From Planctomycetaceae bacterium (GTDB taxonomy: Bacteria; Planctomycetota; UBA1135; GCA-002686595), in contig WYBT01000041.1 in NCBI GenBank assembly GCA_011525785.1, positions 1-64,000 of the forward strand: a stretch of DNA of 64,000 nt, read 5' to 3'. Positions 1-8,582 of the stretch are shown one piece after another (position 1 is the first letter of the stretch; each line of letters begins with the position of its first letter). The notes under the pieces were generated by a model. That model was given only the letters and a program-made list of their open reading frames with translations. It had not been told where the DNA came from and made no database searches. The translations under genes and the position numbers were made by a program.

Positions 1-2
1 CC

Positions 3-41
3 GACGAAATGCTCGAACTCGTCGGCCACTTCCGCTGCTGA
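3..41 (+). CDS. C-terminal tail of a truncated upstream gene (possible)
   Basis: The first bases can be read as an open frame of 12 codons ending in TGA at 39-41, with tail residues DEMLELVGHFRC. The residues look protein-like and codon third positions are G/C-rich, as in the neighbours. The frame enters from outside the window, so no function can be given. It would converge on the stop of the next gene 33 bases away. The evidence is only the short open frame, so this call is weak. Confidence 0.3.
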   Translation, partial: DEMLELVGHFRC

Positions 42-74
42 GCTACTAGCTCCTGCGAGCTTCGCGCTGTGCGC

Positions 75-3000
75 TCACTTCCAGCGGAAGTGCTCGCGGA
101 TCAGCCAGCGCGCTGGGCGCTTGGGCGCGTCGCTCAGCAGTTGAGCGAAGCGCTCGCTGTCGCCCGTTGCGTCGCGCAGCTCGCTCGCCAGCTCGGCGGG
201 GAATGGGCCCTTCAGCGCGGCGAGCTTGGTGACCAGCTCGGCGCCCGCAGCGGGCTCCTTCGCGAGCTTCGGCGCCGCGGTCTCTATCAGCTTGAGCGCG
301 CGCTCCCACTCCTTGGCCTGCGCGCCCTCGGCGGCGGGCTTGAGCTGCGCGAGCGCGCGCTTGTCGAGCACCACGCCCGTCGCCTGCGCCCACGCGACCA
401 GTGTCGGAACCGCAGCGCCGCGGCCTGACTTGTCGAGTGCGGTGGCGGTTTTGGCGAGGTCAGCGAAGGCGCTTTCGAGTGCGGTCGCGAGGCGCTGCAC
501 GTCGTACGCCAGCGGCGCGAGCGCTCCGTCGAATTGCTTGGCGGCCTGCAGGCGCGGCCAGACCTTGGCGAAGTCGCCCTCGGCGAGCTCGGTCGCTCCT
601 GATTCGCGCCACTCGCGCGTCCACGCAGCCAGCGCGGCGAGCTTGCGCCGCTCGATCAACTCCTTCAGCGGCGCCTCGAGGAAGCTCTCGAGCTCCGGCG
701 TCCAGGCCTCGCCGATCTTGAAGCCCGGATCGCCTTCCCACGCGACCTTGCCGTCGATGTCGAGCAACAAGAGCCGCGGCAGGTTGAAGCGCTCGATCGA
801 GAACAGGTCGTAGCTCGAGCCCATGCCGACGCCCTCGCGGTGGTCGACGGCGACCGCGCCGGGGAAGGGATGCTCCTTCAAGTACGCGTCGATCGCCTTC
901 GAGTCGTTGGGCGAGCACACCGACACGATCTCGAGCCCGACGTCGGCGAAGGTTTGCGCCAGGTGCGTCAGCCACGGATCGAGGCGGATCAAGTCGTTCT
1001 GTTGGATGCTCCAGATGAGCAGCACCTGCGGCACGAGGCCCTTCTCGTCCCAGATCGTGCGCGAGCCCTGGACCCAGCGCTCGATCTTGGGGAACGGCGG
1101 AACGAGCCCGAGGAAGCTGCCGCCGACCGCTTCGCCGGAGGCCTTGAGCTTCTCCATGCGCACGCGGCGCTCGATCTCGCCGGCCGGATCGCGCGGGTCG
1201 CGCGCGAGGAAGCGCACTTCCTTGTAGCGCGCCTTGCCCGGCCCCATCAGCAGGCCGAACGTGCCGCGCAGCACCTCGGCGGTGGGGAACTCGTGCGTGG
1301 CGACGAGTTCGCCGTCGACCCAGCAGTCGACGTTGTTGCGCGCGACGTCGAGGCGCAGCTTGCGCCATTCGCTCGAGCCGGTCTGACCCTCCTGCACCTT
1401 GAAGGCCTTCACCGGCACGTGGCGCCAGGTCTTGGTCGCGCCGCCGCCGTAGAAGCTCGCGAGGTCGACCCAGGCGCTCTCGGCGGCCTGCGAGCCCTCC
1501 TTGCGCGGCGTGCCGGGGAACAACACGAAGGCGTGGAAGTTGTTCGCGTCCTTGCGGCCGAACACGATGCCGCAGAAGTTGTTCTCGCCGCGCTTGGCCT
1601 GCACTTCGCACTCGAGCGAGAAGTCGCCGCCGGTCACGCGCATCAGGTTCATGCCCTGGTACACGAAGCTGGCGGGGTCGTAGGCGCCGAACTTGGCCTC
1701 GAGCAGCGGTCCGGCCGCGCTGAAGGTCGTGTTGCCGCCGGTGTCCCAGCCCTCGAGGTTCTTCTCGTTGTAGGCGAGCTCCCAGATCGCGAGCGACTTG
1801 CCGCTCTCGCGCAGCGCCGTCTCGTACACGCCGAACAGCGCGTCGATCTCGAGGTCGCGGCCCAGGCGCCAGCTCACGTCCATGGTGAGCATCGGCAGGC
1901 TCGCGCCGCGCAGCTTCTCGACGATCGCCTTCGCGGCGTCGGCCAGCTCGCCCTTGGTGCGCGCGATCGAGCCGCGCTTGGGATCCCATTTGGAAAGCAG
2001 GCGATCCACGCGCTCGATGGCGCGCTTGTCGGGCGTCTTGCTCGCTTCGAGCACGCGCAGCGCGGTCGTCGCGAGCTTGGCGGCGCGGTCGGCGTTCTTG
2101 CCCTCGCCCAGGAACAGCGCGAACTCCTCGAGCAGCGTCGGATCGAGCGGCGTCGCGACCAAGCCCTTCTCGAAGTGCTCCTTCGCGATCACCTCATCCT
2201 TCGCGAGCAGCGCCGCGCGCGCCCAGTCGAGATACGGCCGCGCCACCTCGATGCGGCCCTGCTGCTCGTCGCGCAGCGCCAGCGTCCACTCCTTCCACAG
2301 ATCGCTGAGCTCGTCGATCGTCTTGGGCAGCTTGACCTCGGGCGCGTCCTTGCGATCGACGCCCTTGATCGGCGGCAGCGGCTGGCCGAGCACGACCTCT
2401 TCGAACTTCGAGATGGCCGTGTTGCCGGTGAGCCCGCCCGAAGCGTTGACGTACTCGCGAAAGGCCTTGCGGTAGATGAAGCGGCCGTCGACCGGGTCCT
2501 GGTAGTTGTAGAGGAAGAACACCACGCCCCAGGTCGGCGCGTACCACGGCGGACCCCAGTCGTAGTTGTTCTCGACGACGATGCGGAACGTGGGCGCCTT
2601 GCTCGGCTCGCTCGAGCTGTTCGCGGGGTCGATGCCGTCGGTCGGCCCGCTCATCCAGCCCTTCTCCATGCGATCGGCGAGCGGGAACAGCCGGTGGTTG
2701 GCCGGCATGTTCATCAGCACCGAGCCGTTGGGCAGGATCACGCAGCCTTCGAAGAACGAGGCGAGGCCTTCGTTGAGCCAGCCGGCCGCGCTCGTCGCGA
2801 GCGACACGAACTGGTGCGCCGCTTCGTGGAACAGGGTCTGCGTCATGCCCTCGAAGCCCGAGCCCTCGACGTAGGTTTCCACCGCGCCGCCGGTGAAGTG
2901 GCCGCCCGACCATTCGACCGGCGGGCCGATGCCCAGCTTCAAGTACTCCGCGCGCAGCTTGAAGATGTTGAGGTCGATGCGCGGGACGCTCTTGCCGTCC

Positions 3001-3794
3001 TCCTCCGTGCCGTACTGGAAGAACACGCGATAGAACAGGTTCATCTGCTCCATCGCCTCGGCCGCGCGCACCAGCACTTCGTAGCCGGCGTTGGTGTACG
3101 TCGTGTAGTTCTCGCGCTCGAGCTTGGCGCGCGTGTCCCAGGTCGCGTGTTGCGCGTCGAAGTCGCGGATCCACTCCTCGGAGACGTCGGCGAGCAGGTC
3201 CTTGGGCTTCGCGTCGCCCGCCAGGCTCGGGTCGGGCAGCGACGAGATTCGGTCGATGGCCTCCTGGCTGGGAACGTGCTCGGGGTCGATCGCCAGGATC
3301 AGCTTGTGGACGCCGATGGCCGAGTGCGGCCGCAGGTCCTTCTCGTACTGCTCGGCGATCGGCTGCAGCGCGCCGATGAAGCGCGCGTTCATCGTGAGCA
3401 GCTCCTTGGTGAGCGGCTCGAGCGCGATCAGGCGTGCGCGCAGCGCTTCGATCTCGGGCTTGGGCGCCTTCTGCGCGACGGCGAGGCGCAACTGCGTGTA
3501 GATCGAGTACACGAGGTCGTCGCGGTCGGCCATCGCCTCGGCCCAGCGCGCGCGCAGCGCCCAGGCGCGCGTCGACTTGGCGTCGCGCTCGAGGGCGCGC
3601 TGGATCCACTCGCGCGCCTTGGGCAGTTGCTTGGCCTCGAGCGAGCGCTCGGCGGCGTCGAGCGCCAGCGAAAAGGCCGAGACTTCGTTCTGGCTCGGGT
3701 CCGGCGGCGCGGAGCGGGCGAGCGGGGTCGCCGCGGAGGAGAAGGCGCTCAGGGCAGCGAGCGCAGCGAGCGAGCAGGCGAGGAGCAGTCTCAT
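75..3794 (-). CDS. Exported TPR / DUF1570-like metallopeptidase / DUF1080-like / thioredoxin-like fusion protein
   Basis: Predicted 1239 aa. The ATG at 3794 was chosen because it opens a clean signal peptide (MRLLLACSLAALAALSAFSS) with AGGA about 7 nt upstream; an in-frame ATG 36 nt earlier is less likely. Order of parts: TPR-like helices (about 35-120); a gluzincin-type site HEAAH at 323-327 with the third-ligand motif WLNEG (Glu 342), as in DUF1570-type proteins of planctomycetes; a beta-sandwich segment around 665-850 resembling DUF1080 (GENNFCGIVFGRKD); a thioredoxin-like segment around 900-1060 (VLLIWSIQQND) without a CxxC; and an Ala/Lys-rich helical tail. It probably acts outside the cytoplasm as a metallopeptidase with carbohydrate or ligand-binding parts. 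The domain calls come from motifs only. It diverges from the SDR operon at 3940, leaving 145 nt for both promoters. Confidence 0.85.
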   Translation of the reverse strand: MRLLLACSLAALAALSAFSSAATPLARSAPPDPSQNEVSAFSLALDAAERSLEAKQLPKAREWIQRALERDAKSTRAWALRARWAEAMADRDDLVYSIYTQLRLAVAQKAPKPEIEALRARLIALEPLTKELLTMNARFIGALQPIAEQYEKDLRPHSAIGVHKLILAIDPEHVPSQEAIDRISSLPDPSLAGDAKPKDLLADVSEEWIRDFDAQHATWDTRAKLERENYTTYTNAGYEVLVRAAEAMEQMNLFYRVFFQYGTEEDGKSVPRIDLNIFKLRAEYLKLGIGPPVEWSGGHFTGGAVETYVEGSGFEGMTQTLFHEAAHQFVSLATSAAGWLNEGLASFFEGCVILPNGSVLMNMPANHRLFPLADRMEKGWMSGPTDGIDPANSSSEPSKAPTFRIVVENNYDWGPPWYAPTWGVVFFLYNYQDPVDGRFIYRKAFREYVNASGGLTGNTAISKFEEVVLGQPLPPIKGVDRKDAPEVKLPKTIDELSDLWKEWTLALRDEQQGRIEVARPYLDWARAALLAKDEVIAKEHFEKGLVATPLDPTLLEEFALFLGEGKNADRAAKLATTALRVLEASKTPDKRAIERVDRLLSKWDPKRGSIARTKGELADAAKAIVEKLRGASLPMLTMDVSWRLGRDLEIDALFGVYETALRESGKSLAIWELAYNEKNLEGWDTGGNTTFSAAGPLLEAKFGAYDPASFVYQGMNLMRVTGGDFSLECEVQAKRGENNFCGIVFGRKDANNFHAFVLFPGTPRKEGSQAAESAWVDLASFYGGGATKTWRHVPVKAFKVQEGQTGSSEWRKLRLDVARNNVDCWVDGELVATHEFPTAEVLRGTFGLLMGPGKARYKEVRFLARDPRDPAGEIERRVRMEKLKASGEAVGGSFLGLVPPFPKIERWVQGSRTIWDEKGLVPQVLLIWSIQQNDLIRLDPWLTHLAQTFADVGLEIVSVCSPNDSKAIDAYLKEHPFPGAVAVDHREGVGMGSSYDLFSIERFNLPRLLLLDIDGKVAWEGDPGFKIGEAWTPELESFLEAPLKELIERRKLAALAAWTREWRESGATELAEGDFAKVWPRLQAAKQFDGALAPLAYDVQRLATALESAFADLAKTATALDKSGRGAAVPTLVAWAQATGVVLDKRALAQLKPAAEGAQAKEWERALKLIETAAPKLAKEPAAGAELVTKLAALKGPFPAELASELRDATGDSERFAQLLSDAPKRPARWLIREHFRWK

Positions 3795-3939
3795 CAAGCG
3801 TCCTGGATGCAAGAGTTGCGGAGCGCGCATGGTAACGGCGCGAACTTCGCTGATCGGCGCGTGCGACGAGATTGCCCAGGCGCTCGGGCCGCGCGCGATC
3901 CCTACAATCCCGCCGCCTCGCAGCGCGGGGCGCGAGCGG

Positions 3940-4869
3940 ATGGCGAGCGACAAGAAGATCTTCATGACGGGCGCGACCGGCGTGGTCGGTCGTGCACTGC
4001 TCGCGCGGCTGGCGGGCGACAAGCGCTCGGCCGGCAAGAACATGCCGCAGGTGCTCGTGCTCTCGCGCAACGTGAGCGCCGCGCCCGAGCCGGCGGTGAA
4101 GTTCGTCACTGCGCGCCTGGGCGAGCCGGAGACCTGGCGGCGCGCGCTCGAGGGCTGCACCGAGGTCGTGCACATGGCGGCGCAGACCGGCAAGGCGCGT
4201 CCGCAGCAGTTCGAGCGCGTGAACGTCGAGGGCACGCGCAACGTGCTCGAGGCCGCGCGCGCGGCGGGCGTGAAGCGCTTCCTGTTCGTTTCGAGCGTGG
4301 CCGCGACCTACCCGGAGCTCGAGCACTATCCGTACGGACGTTCGAAGCGCGACGCCGAAGCGCTGGTGCGCGAGAGCGGTCTGGACTGGGCCATCGTGCG
4401 CCCGACGATCGTGATGAGCCGGCGCGCGGCGATCTGGCATGCGCTCGCGGGGCTCGCGAGCCTGCCCGTGACTCCAGTTTTCGGCGGCGGCGCCGCGCGC
4501 ATCCAGCCGATCCACGCCGACGATCTGGCCGAGTGCCTGGCGAGTTGGATCGACGACCCGAGCCTCGATCGCAACGCCTACGACCTCGGCGGGCCCGAGG
4601 TGATCGCCTTCGGCGAGTTCCTGCGCAAAGTGCGGCAACGCAAGAAGCGCGGCTCGCGCGGGCCGCTGCTGGCGCTGCCGGGCAAGTCGGCGATCGCCGT
4701 GCTCTCCGTGCTCGAGAAGTTCGCCCTGCCGCTGCTCCCGATGACGGCCGGACAGCTGTACGCCTTCGTGTACGACAGCACGGTGCAGCCCAACGCGCTG
4801 CTCGAGCGGCACGTGGCGCGCATGAAGAACGTCGAGCAGATCCTCGACGACCTGCTCAAGTATGACTGA
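3940..4869 (+). CDS. NAD(P)-dependent epimerase/dehydratase (atypical extended SDR)
   Basis: Predicted 309 aa. The N-terminal Rossmann motif TGATGVVG (residues 10-17) binds the dinucleotide. FVSSVAATYPELEHYPYGRSK carries the catalytic YxxxK. The DLGGPE segment and the helical C-terminus are typical of NmrA/extended SDR proteins acting on nucleotide sugars or related substrates. The substrate cannot be read from the sequence. The start is the ATG at 3940, and the ribosome site is weak. Its stop overlaps the start of the next gene by 8 nt, so it heads a tightly coupled three-gene operon ending in a GMC-type oxidoreductase. That suggests sequential redox modification of one small molecule or sugar. 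Confidence 0.88.
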   Translation: MASDKKIFMTGATGVVGRALLARLAGDKRSAGKNMPQVLVLSRNVSAAPEPAVKFVTARLGEPETWRRALEGCTEVVHMAAQTGKARPQQFERVNVEGTRNVLEAARAAGVKRFLFVSSVAATYPELEHYPYGRSKRDAEALVRESGLDWAIVRPTIVMSRRAAIWHALAGLASLPVTPVFGGGAARIQPIHADDLAECLASWIDDPSLDRNAYDLGGPEVIAFGEFLRKVRQRKKRGSRGPLLALPGKSAIAVLSVLEKFALPLLPMTAGQLYAFVYDSTVQPNALLERHVARMKNVEQILDDLLKYD

Positions 4870-5299
4870 GGCGCTCGAGCGCGAGTGCGAGGTGTTCGCG
4901 CGCTACCTGAGCGGCGCGTCGCCCAGTGAGTACGTGCGCAAGCAGTACCTGGCGGCCCACGCGGCGGGCGTCGTGCTCCCCCCGGGCGGCGCGAGTCGCT
5001 TCGACGAGTTCGTCGTGCGCCTCGCACGCCGCGGAGCGTGGCTCGCGCGCGCGCTCGACGCCCACGCGCGCGTGTTTGCGAACGGCTCGCTCCTGCGGCG
5101 CAAGCTGGTGCTGATGCTCGCGCTGCTCGAGGTGCGCTCGCCGCATGCGGAGGCGCTCGACACTCCGACGGGCTCGTCGCGCGCGCTGATGCTCGTCGCG
5201 ATGGCGTGGCTGGGCGTGCGCTTCGCGTTGAGCGTCGTGCTCGCGGCCTTGCTGCTGCTCCCGGCGCGCATCGTCCTCGGCGGCGGAGGCGCGAAGTGA
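4862..5299 (+). CDS. Small membrane protein between SDR and GMC oxidoreductase
   Basis: Predicted 145 aa, family not recognised. The first ~110 residues are mixed helical and charged (ALERECEVFARYLSGASPSE). The last ~30 form a strong hydrophobic helix (LMLVAMAWLGVRFALSVVLA), consistent with a C-terminal membrane anchor. It overlaps the SDR stop by 8 nt. Its own TGA lies inside the GTGA that starts the next gene. This double overlap is good evidence that it is real and made in fixed ratio with its neighbours. It may recruit the GMC oxidoreductase to the membrane or act as a small subunit, as gluconate-type GMC dehydrogenases have, but no subunit motif is visible. That role is inference. Confidence 0.75.
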   Translation: MTEALERECEVFARYLSGASPSEYVRKQYLAAHAAGVVLPPGGASRFDEFVVRLARRGAWLARALDAHARVFANGSLLRRKLVLMLALLEVRSPHAEALDTPTGSSRALMLVAMAWLGVRFALSVVLAALLLLPARIVLGGGGAK

Positions 5300-6906
5300 A
5301 GCACGTCGTCGTCGTCGGCTCCGGCGCGAGCGGCGTGCACTTCGCGCAGTCGGCGCTCGAGCGCGGCTGGCGCGTGACGATGCTCGACGTGGGCCGCAGC
5401 GCGCCCGCCGCCGAGCTCCCGCAGGCCAGCTTCGCGCGCCTCAAGAGCGAGCATCCCGATCCGGCGGGCTACTTCCTGGGCCGCGCATTCGAAGGCGCGC
5501 TGTTTCCCGGCGCGAAGGGCGAGTACTACGGCTTCCCGCCGCACAAGGGCTACATCTTCGCGCCGCTCGAGCGTTTCGCGTGGCGCGCGCGCGGCTTCGA
5601 TCCGCTGCTCTCGTTCGCGCGCGGCGGACTGGCGCAGGCCTGGACCGGCGGCTCGTTCCCGTTCACGGCCGCGGAGACCGTCGACTTCCCGTTCGAGCAC
5701 TCCGAGCTCCAGCGCTGCTACGGGCTGATCGCGCAGCGCATCGGCGTGAGCGGCGCCGTCGACGACCTCGCGCCCTACTTGCCGGGCCACGCGCACCTCG
5801 CGCCGGCGCTCGAGCTCGACGAGCACAGCCGCGTGCTGCTAGCCGCGTATCAGCGTGCAAAGCCGCGACTCAACGGCGAGCTGCGCTGCTTCGTCGGCCG
5901 CTCGCGCGCGGCGGTGCGCGCTGACGATCGCGACGGCCGCCAGGGCTGCACGAACCTCGGTCGCTGCCTGTGGGGCTGTCCGCGCGAGGCGCTCTACACG
6001 CCGTCGCTCACGTTGCGTGCGCTCGAGCGCCACCCGAACTTCACGTACACGCCCGGCGTCGTGGTCACGCGCATCGAAGCCGACGCCGCCAATCGCGTGC
6101 GGCGCGTGCACGCCGAGCAGCTCGAGGGCGGCGCAGCGCTCGCGCTGGACGCACAGCACGTCGCGCTCGCGGCTGGGACGCTCGCGTCGGCCAAGCTGCT
6201 GCTCGATTCTCTGCGCGCGCACGGCGGCGTGGCGCCCGTGCTCACAGGCCTGATGGACAACCGCCAGGTGCTCGTGCCGTTCGTGAACTTCGCGATGCTG
6301 CGCAAGCGCGTCGAGCTCGACAGCTACCAGTACCACCAGCTCGCGTTGGGACTGGAGCGCCCCGACCCGCGCCACTACGTGCACGGGCTGGTGACGACGC
6401 TCAAGACCGCGCTGATCCACCCGATCGTGCAGAGCGTGCCGTTCGACCTCGCCAGCGCGCTGTGGATCTTCCGCAACGCGCACGCGGCGCTGGGCCTGGT
6501 GAACGTGAATTTTCACGACGAGCGGCGCGAGACGTGCTCGCTGGCGCTGGAGGTCGAGCGCGACGGCTCGTCGAAGCTGCTGGTGCGCTACGAGCCCGCT
6601 CCCGACGAGCCCGAACGCATCGCGAGCACGCTGCGCGACGTCAAACGCGCGCTGCGAGCGCTGGGCTGCATTGCTCCGCCGGGGATGACGCACGTGCGGC
6701 CGATGGGGGCGAGCGTGCACTACGCGGGCGTCGTGCCGATGCGCGCCGAGCGCACGGCGCTGTGCACTTCGCCGCGCGGGGAGAGCTACGACCTCGCCGG
6801 GCTGTACTTGGTCGACGGCTCGAGCTTCCCGTTCCTGCCGGCCAAGAATCTGACCTTCACGCTGATGGCGAACGCGGCGCGCATCGCCGAGCGACTGGAC
6901 GACTGA
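5296..6906 (+). CDS. GMC-family FAD-dependent oxidoreductase
   Basis: Predicted 536 aa from the GTG at 5296, which overlaps the preceding stop as GTGA. The N-terminus has the FAD-binding GSGASGVHFAQSA motif followed by an acidic strand end (MLDVG). A Cys-rich segment, GCTNLGRCLWGCP (around 217-229), precedes the substrate domain. The C-terminus has the GMC signature region YLVDGSSFPFLPAKN followed by a helix ending at the stop. The family oxidises alcohols or sugars with FAD. The Cys-rich stretch also occurs in glucose/gluconate-dehydrogenase-like GMC proteins, where its role varies. With the SDR and small membrane protein it forms a compact operon whose substrate is unknown. Confidence 0.85.
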   Translation: MKHVVVVGSGASGVHFAQSALERGWRVTMLDVGRSAPAAELPQASFARLKSEHPDPAGYFLGRAFEGALFPGAKGEYYGFPPHKGYIFAPLERFAWRARGFDPLLSFARGGLAQAWTGGSFPFTAAETVDFPFEHSELQRCYGLIAQRIGVSGAVDDLAPYLPGHAHLAPALELDEHSRVLLAAYQRAKPRLNGELRCFVGRSRAAVRADDRDGRQGCTNLGRCLWGCPREALYTPSLTLRALERHPNFTYTPGVVVTRIEADAANRVRRVHAEQLEGGAALALDAQHVALAAGTLASAKLLLDSLRAHGGVAPVLTGLMDNRQVLVPFVNFAMLRKRVELDSYQYHQLALGLERPDPRHYVHGLVTTLKTALIHPIVQSVPFDLASALWIFRNAHAALGLVNVNFHDERRETCSLALEVERDGSSKLLVRYEPAPDEPERIASTLRDVKRALRALGCIAPPGMTHVRPMGASVHYAGVVPMRAERTALCTSPRGESYDLAGLYLVDGSSFPFLPAKNLTFTLMANAARIAERLDD

Positions 6907-7028
6907 CGCGCGCGCCGGCGGCTGCACAGAAAAGTCACGAACGGCTCACGCGTTCAGGCGGCGCGCGTAGGCTGGCAGCCCGTTCCAGGTGCACCCCACG
7001 CGCGGCGCCCAGTGCGCCGACCTCCCCC

Positions 7029-8549
7029 GTGCGTCCTCGCCAACGCCTGCCCGTCGCTCTCGTTGCCCTTGGCGCGGTCATTCTCGCGCTCTTGGTGTGG
7101 TTCGCCGCGGGAGCGGGTCCGGAGGGCGAGTCCGCGGTCGCCCTTGCATCCGCGACGGAGTTGGAGGCGCCGCCCGTCGTCTCGGCCTCTCTGGACACGC
7201 CCGCTCCGACCCAGGAACCGCAACGCGCTGAGCCGCCGCCGCTGCCGCCGCCTCCGACCGAAGTCGCTCCTGCGCGACCTGTGGATCCGAGGATCGTCCT
7301 GGTCGGCGAAGTCCGCGGTCAGGACGGGAGCCCGCTGACGGGCAAGCTGCGCGTGTCGCGTTCGAACACGCGCATCGGCGGCGCAGGCGTGCGCGCCTGG
7401 ATCGGCGACCTCGAGTCGGCGTCCGTCGCCGAGGTGCACACGCTCCACGCCGCGGTGCTCAACGCCGACTACAGCGTTGCGGCGGTCGGCGGCGCCGACG
7501 AACGAGGCCGCTTCAGGATCGACTTGACCGAGCTGCTTTTGACCCAGCCCAGCAGTCTGGTCATCAAGCTCGAGCGCGAAGGGCTCCTGCCCGTGGAATT
7601 CGAGTGGCCGCTGGCGCTCGACGCTGCGCGCTGGGGCTTGGTGGAGGTCTACGAGATCCGCGCGGAGCTGATCGTGCCGGCGCGTTGCGAGGTCGTCGGT
7701 CGCATCGTCGCGCCACCGGAGCCGGAGGTGCGCATCCATCCTCGACCCCCGCCCAGCGTCGCGATCTTCGAGTGGGTCGACGGCGGCCCGCAGGTGGCCG
7801 CTTCCTCCAGCGCCAGCTGCGATCGTTCGAGCGGCGACTTCCGCGTGCAGCTCGAGTGCGACCGCGACTACGTCCTGGTGGCGTTGCTCGAGGGTTTTCG
7901 GCCGTGGACGCGCAGGCTCGATCGGCGCGACTTCGTCGACCTGGGCCGCGTGGTGCTCGAGCGCGGCGAGTCGATCGCCGGTCGCGCGCGCGTCGCTGGG
8001 GAGCCCGTGAGCGGCGCCGTGCGCGCGCGCTTCAAGAACGCCTCCGCTGGCGAGTACACCCAGTGCTGCATCGCGGGCCGCTGGCTGGTGTGGACCGGCG
8101 CGGGCTTCGAGTGGGAGAGCCAGGGCGTGGTGTCGAGCGCGGACGGGCGCTTCGAAGTCTCCGGGCTCGCGCCGGCGAGCTACACGTTGGAGCTCGGAAG
8201 CATGCAGAACGCCTATGCAAGCGCTGCGAGCCTGATCGATGTCGTTGCGCCCTCGGGTTCGGTCGAGCTGGGCCCGCGCGTGTGTCGGGTGGAGTTGCAG
8301 GTGTTCGACGAAGGCGCGCTGGCGGCCGGGCGCACGCTCGAGATCTCCGAGGTGGGTCGGACGGGCACGATCATCGGGACGCACCGCACCGACGCGAACG
8401 GCGTGGCGACGCTGTGGGTCGATCCCGCGCGCTCCACGTCGGTTGCGCTCGCGCCGCTCTCGGACGGTCGGGAGGCGCGTCCCAAGTCGCCGCACCGCAT
8501 CGAATGCGCGGCGCCGGGCGCGGCGCTCTCGATGCGCGTCGACTTCTGA
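7029..8549 (+). CDS. Membrane-anchored carboxypeptidase-regulatory-like (beta-sandwich) protein, short paralog
   Basis: Predicted 506 aa. The GTG at 7029 was chosen because it gives an N-terminal anchor (LPVALVALGAVILALLVWF) placed just as in the two longer paralogs at 22567 and 25274. A Pro-rich linker follows, then repeated beta-sandwich units of the carboxypeptidase regulatory/Cna-B kind, seen in phrases such as RIVLVGEVRGQDGSPLTGK, GESIAGRARVAGEPVSGAV and SSADGRFEVSGLAPASYTL. These domains bind or space proteins at the surface and carry no catalytic site. It probably sits in the periplasm, held by the N-terminal helix. The start has no good Shine-Dalgarno sequence, so it is less certain than the rest. 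Confidence 0.78.
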   Translation: MRPRQRLPVALVALGAVILALLVWFAAGAGPEGESAVALASATELEAPPVVSASLDTPAPTQEPQRAEPPPLPPPPTEVAPARPVDPRIVLVGEVRGQDGSPLTGKLRVSRSNTRIGGAGVRAWIGDLESASVAEVHTLHAAVLNADYSVAAVGGADERGRFRIDLTELLLTQPSSLVIKLEREGLLPVEFEWPLALDAARWGLVEVYEIRAELIVPARCEVVGRIVAPPEPEVRIHPRPPPSVAIFEWVDGGPQVAASSSASCDRSSGDFRVQLECDRDYVLVALLEGFRPWTRRLDRRDFVDLGRVVLERGESIAGRARVAGEPVSGAVRARFKNASAGEYTQCCIAGRWLVWTGAGFEWESQGVVSSADGRFEVSGLAPASYTLELGSMQNAYASAASLIDVVAPSGSVELGPRVCRVELQVFDEGALAAGRTLEISEVGRTGTIIGTHRTDANGVATLWVDPARSTSVALAPLSDGREARPKSPHRIECAAPGAALSMRVDF

Positions 8550-8582
8550 CGCCTCGAAGAGTCACAATCCCGGCCTCGCGCC

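Noticed and set aside
840..4865. Very long open frame (1341 codons) on the plus strand
   Set aside because: It is antisense to the metallopeptidase-fusion gene, is rich in Arg/Ala/Leu/Gly in a random way, and continues into the SDR gene in another frame. High GC produces such shadows.
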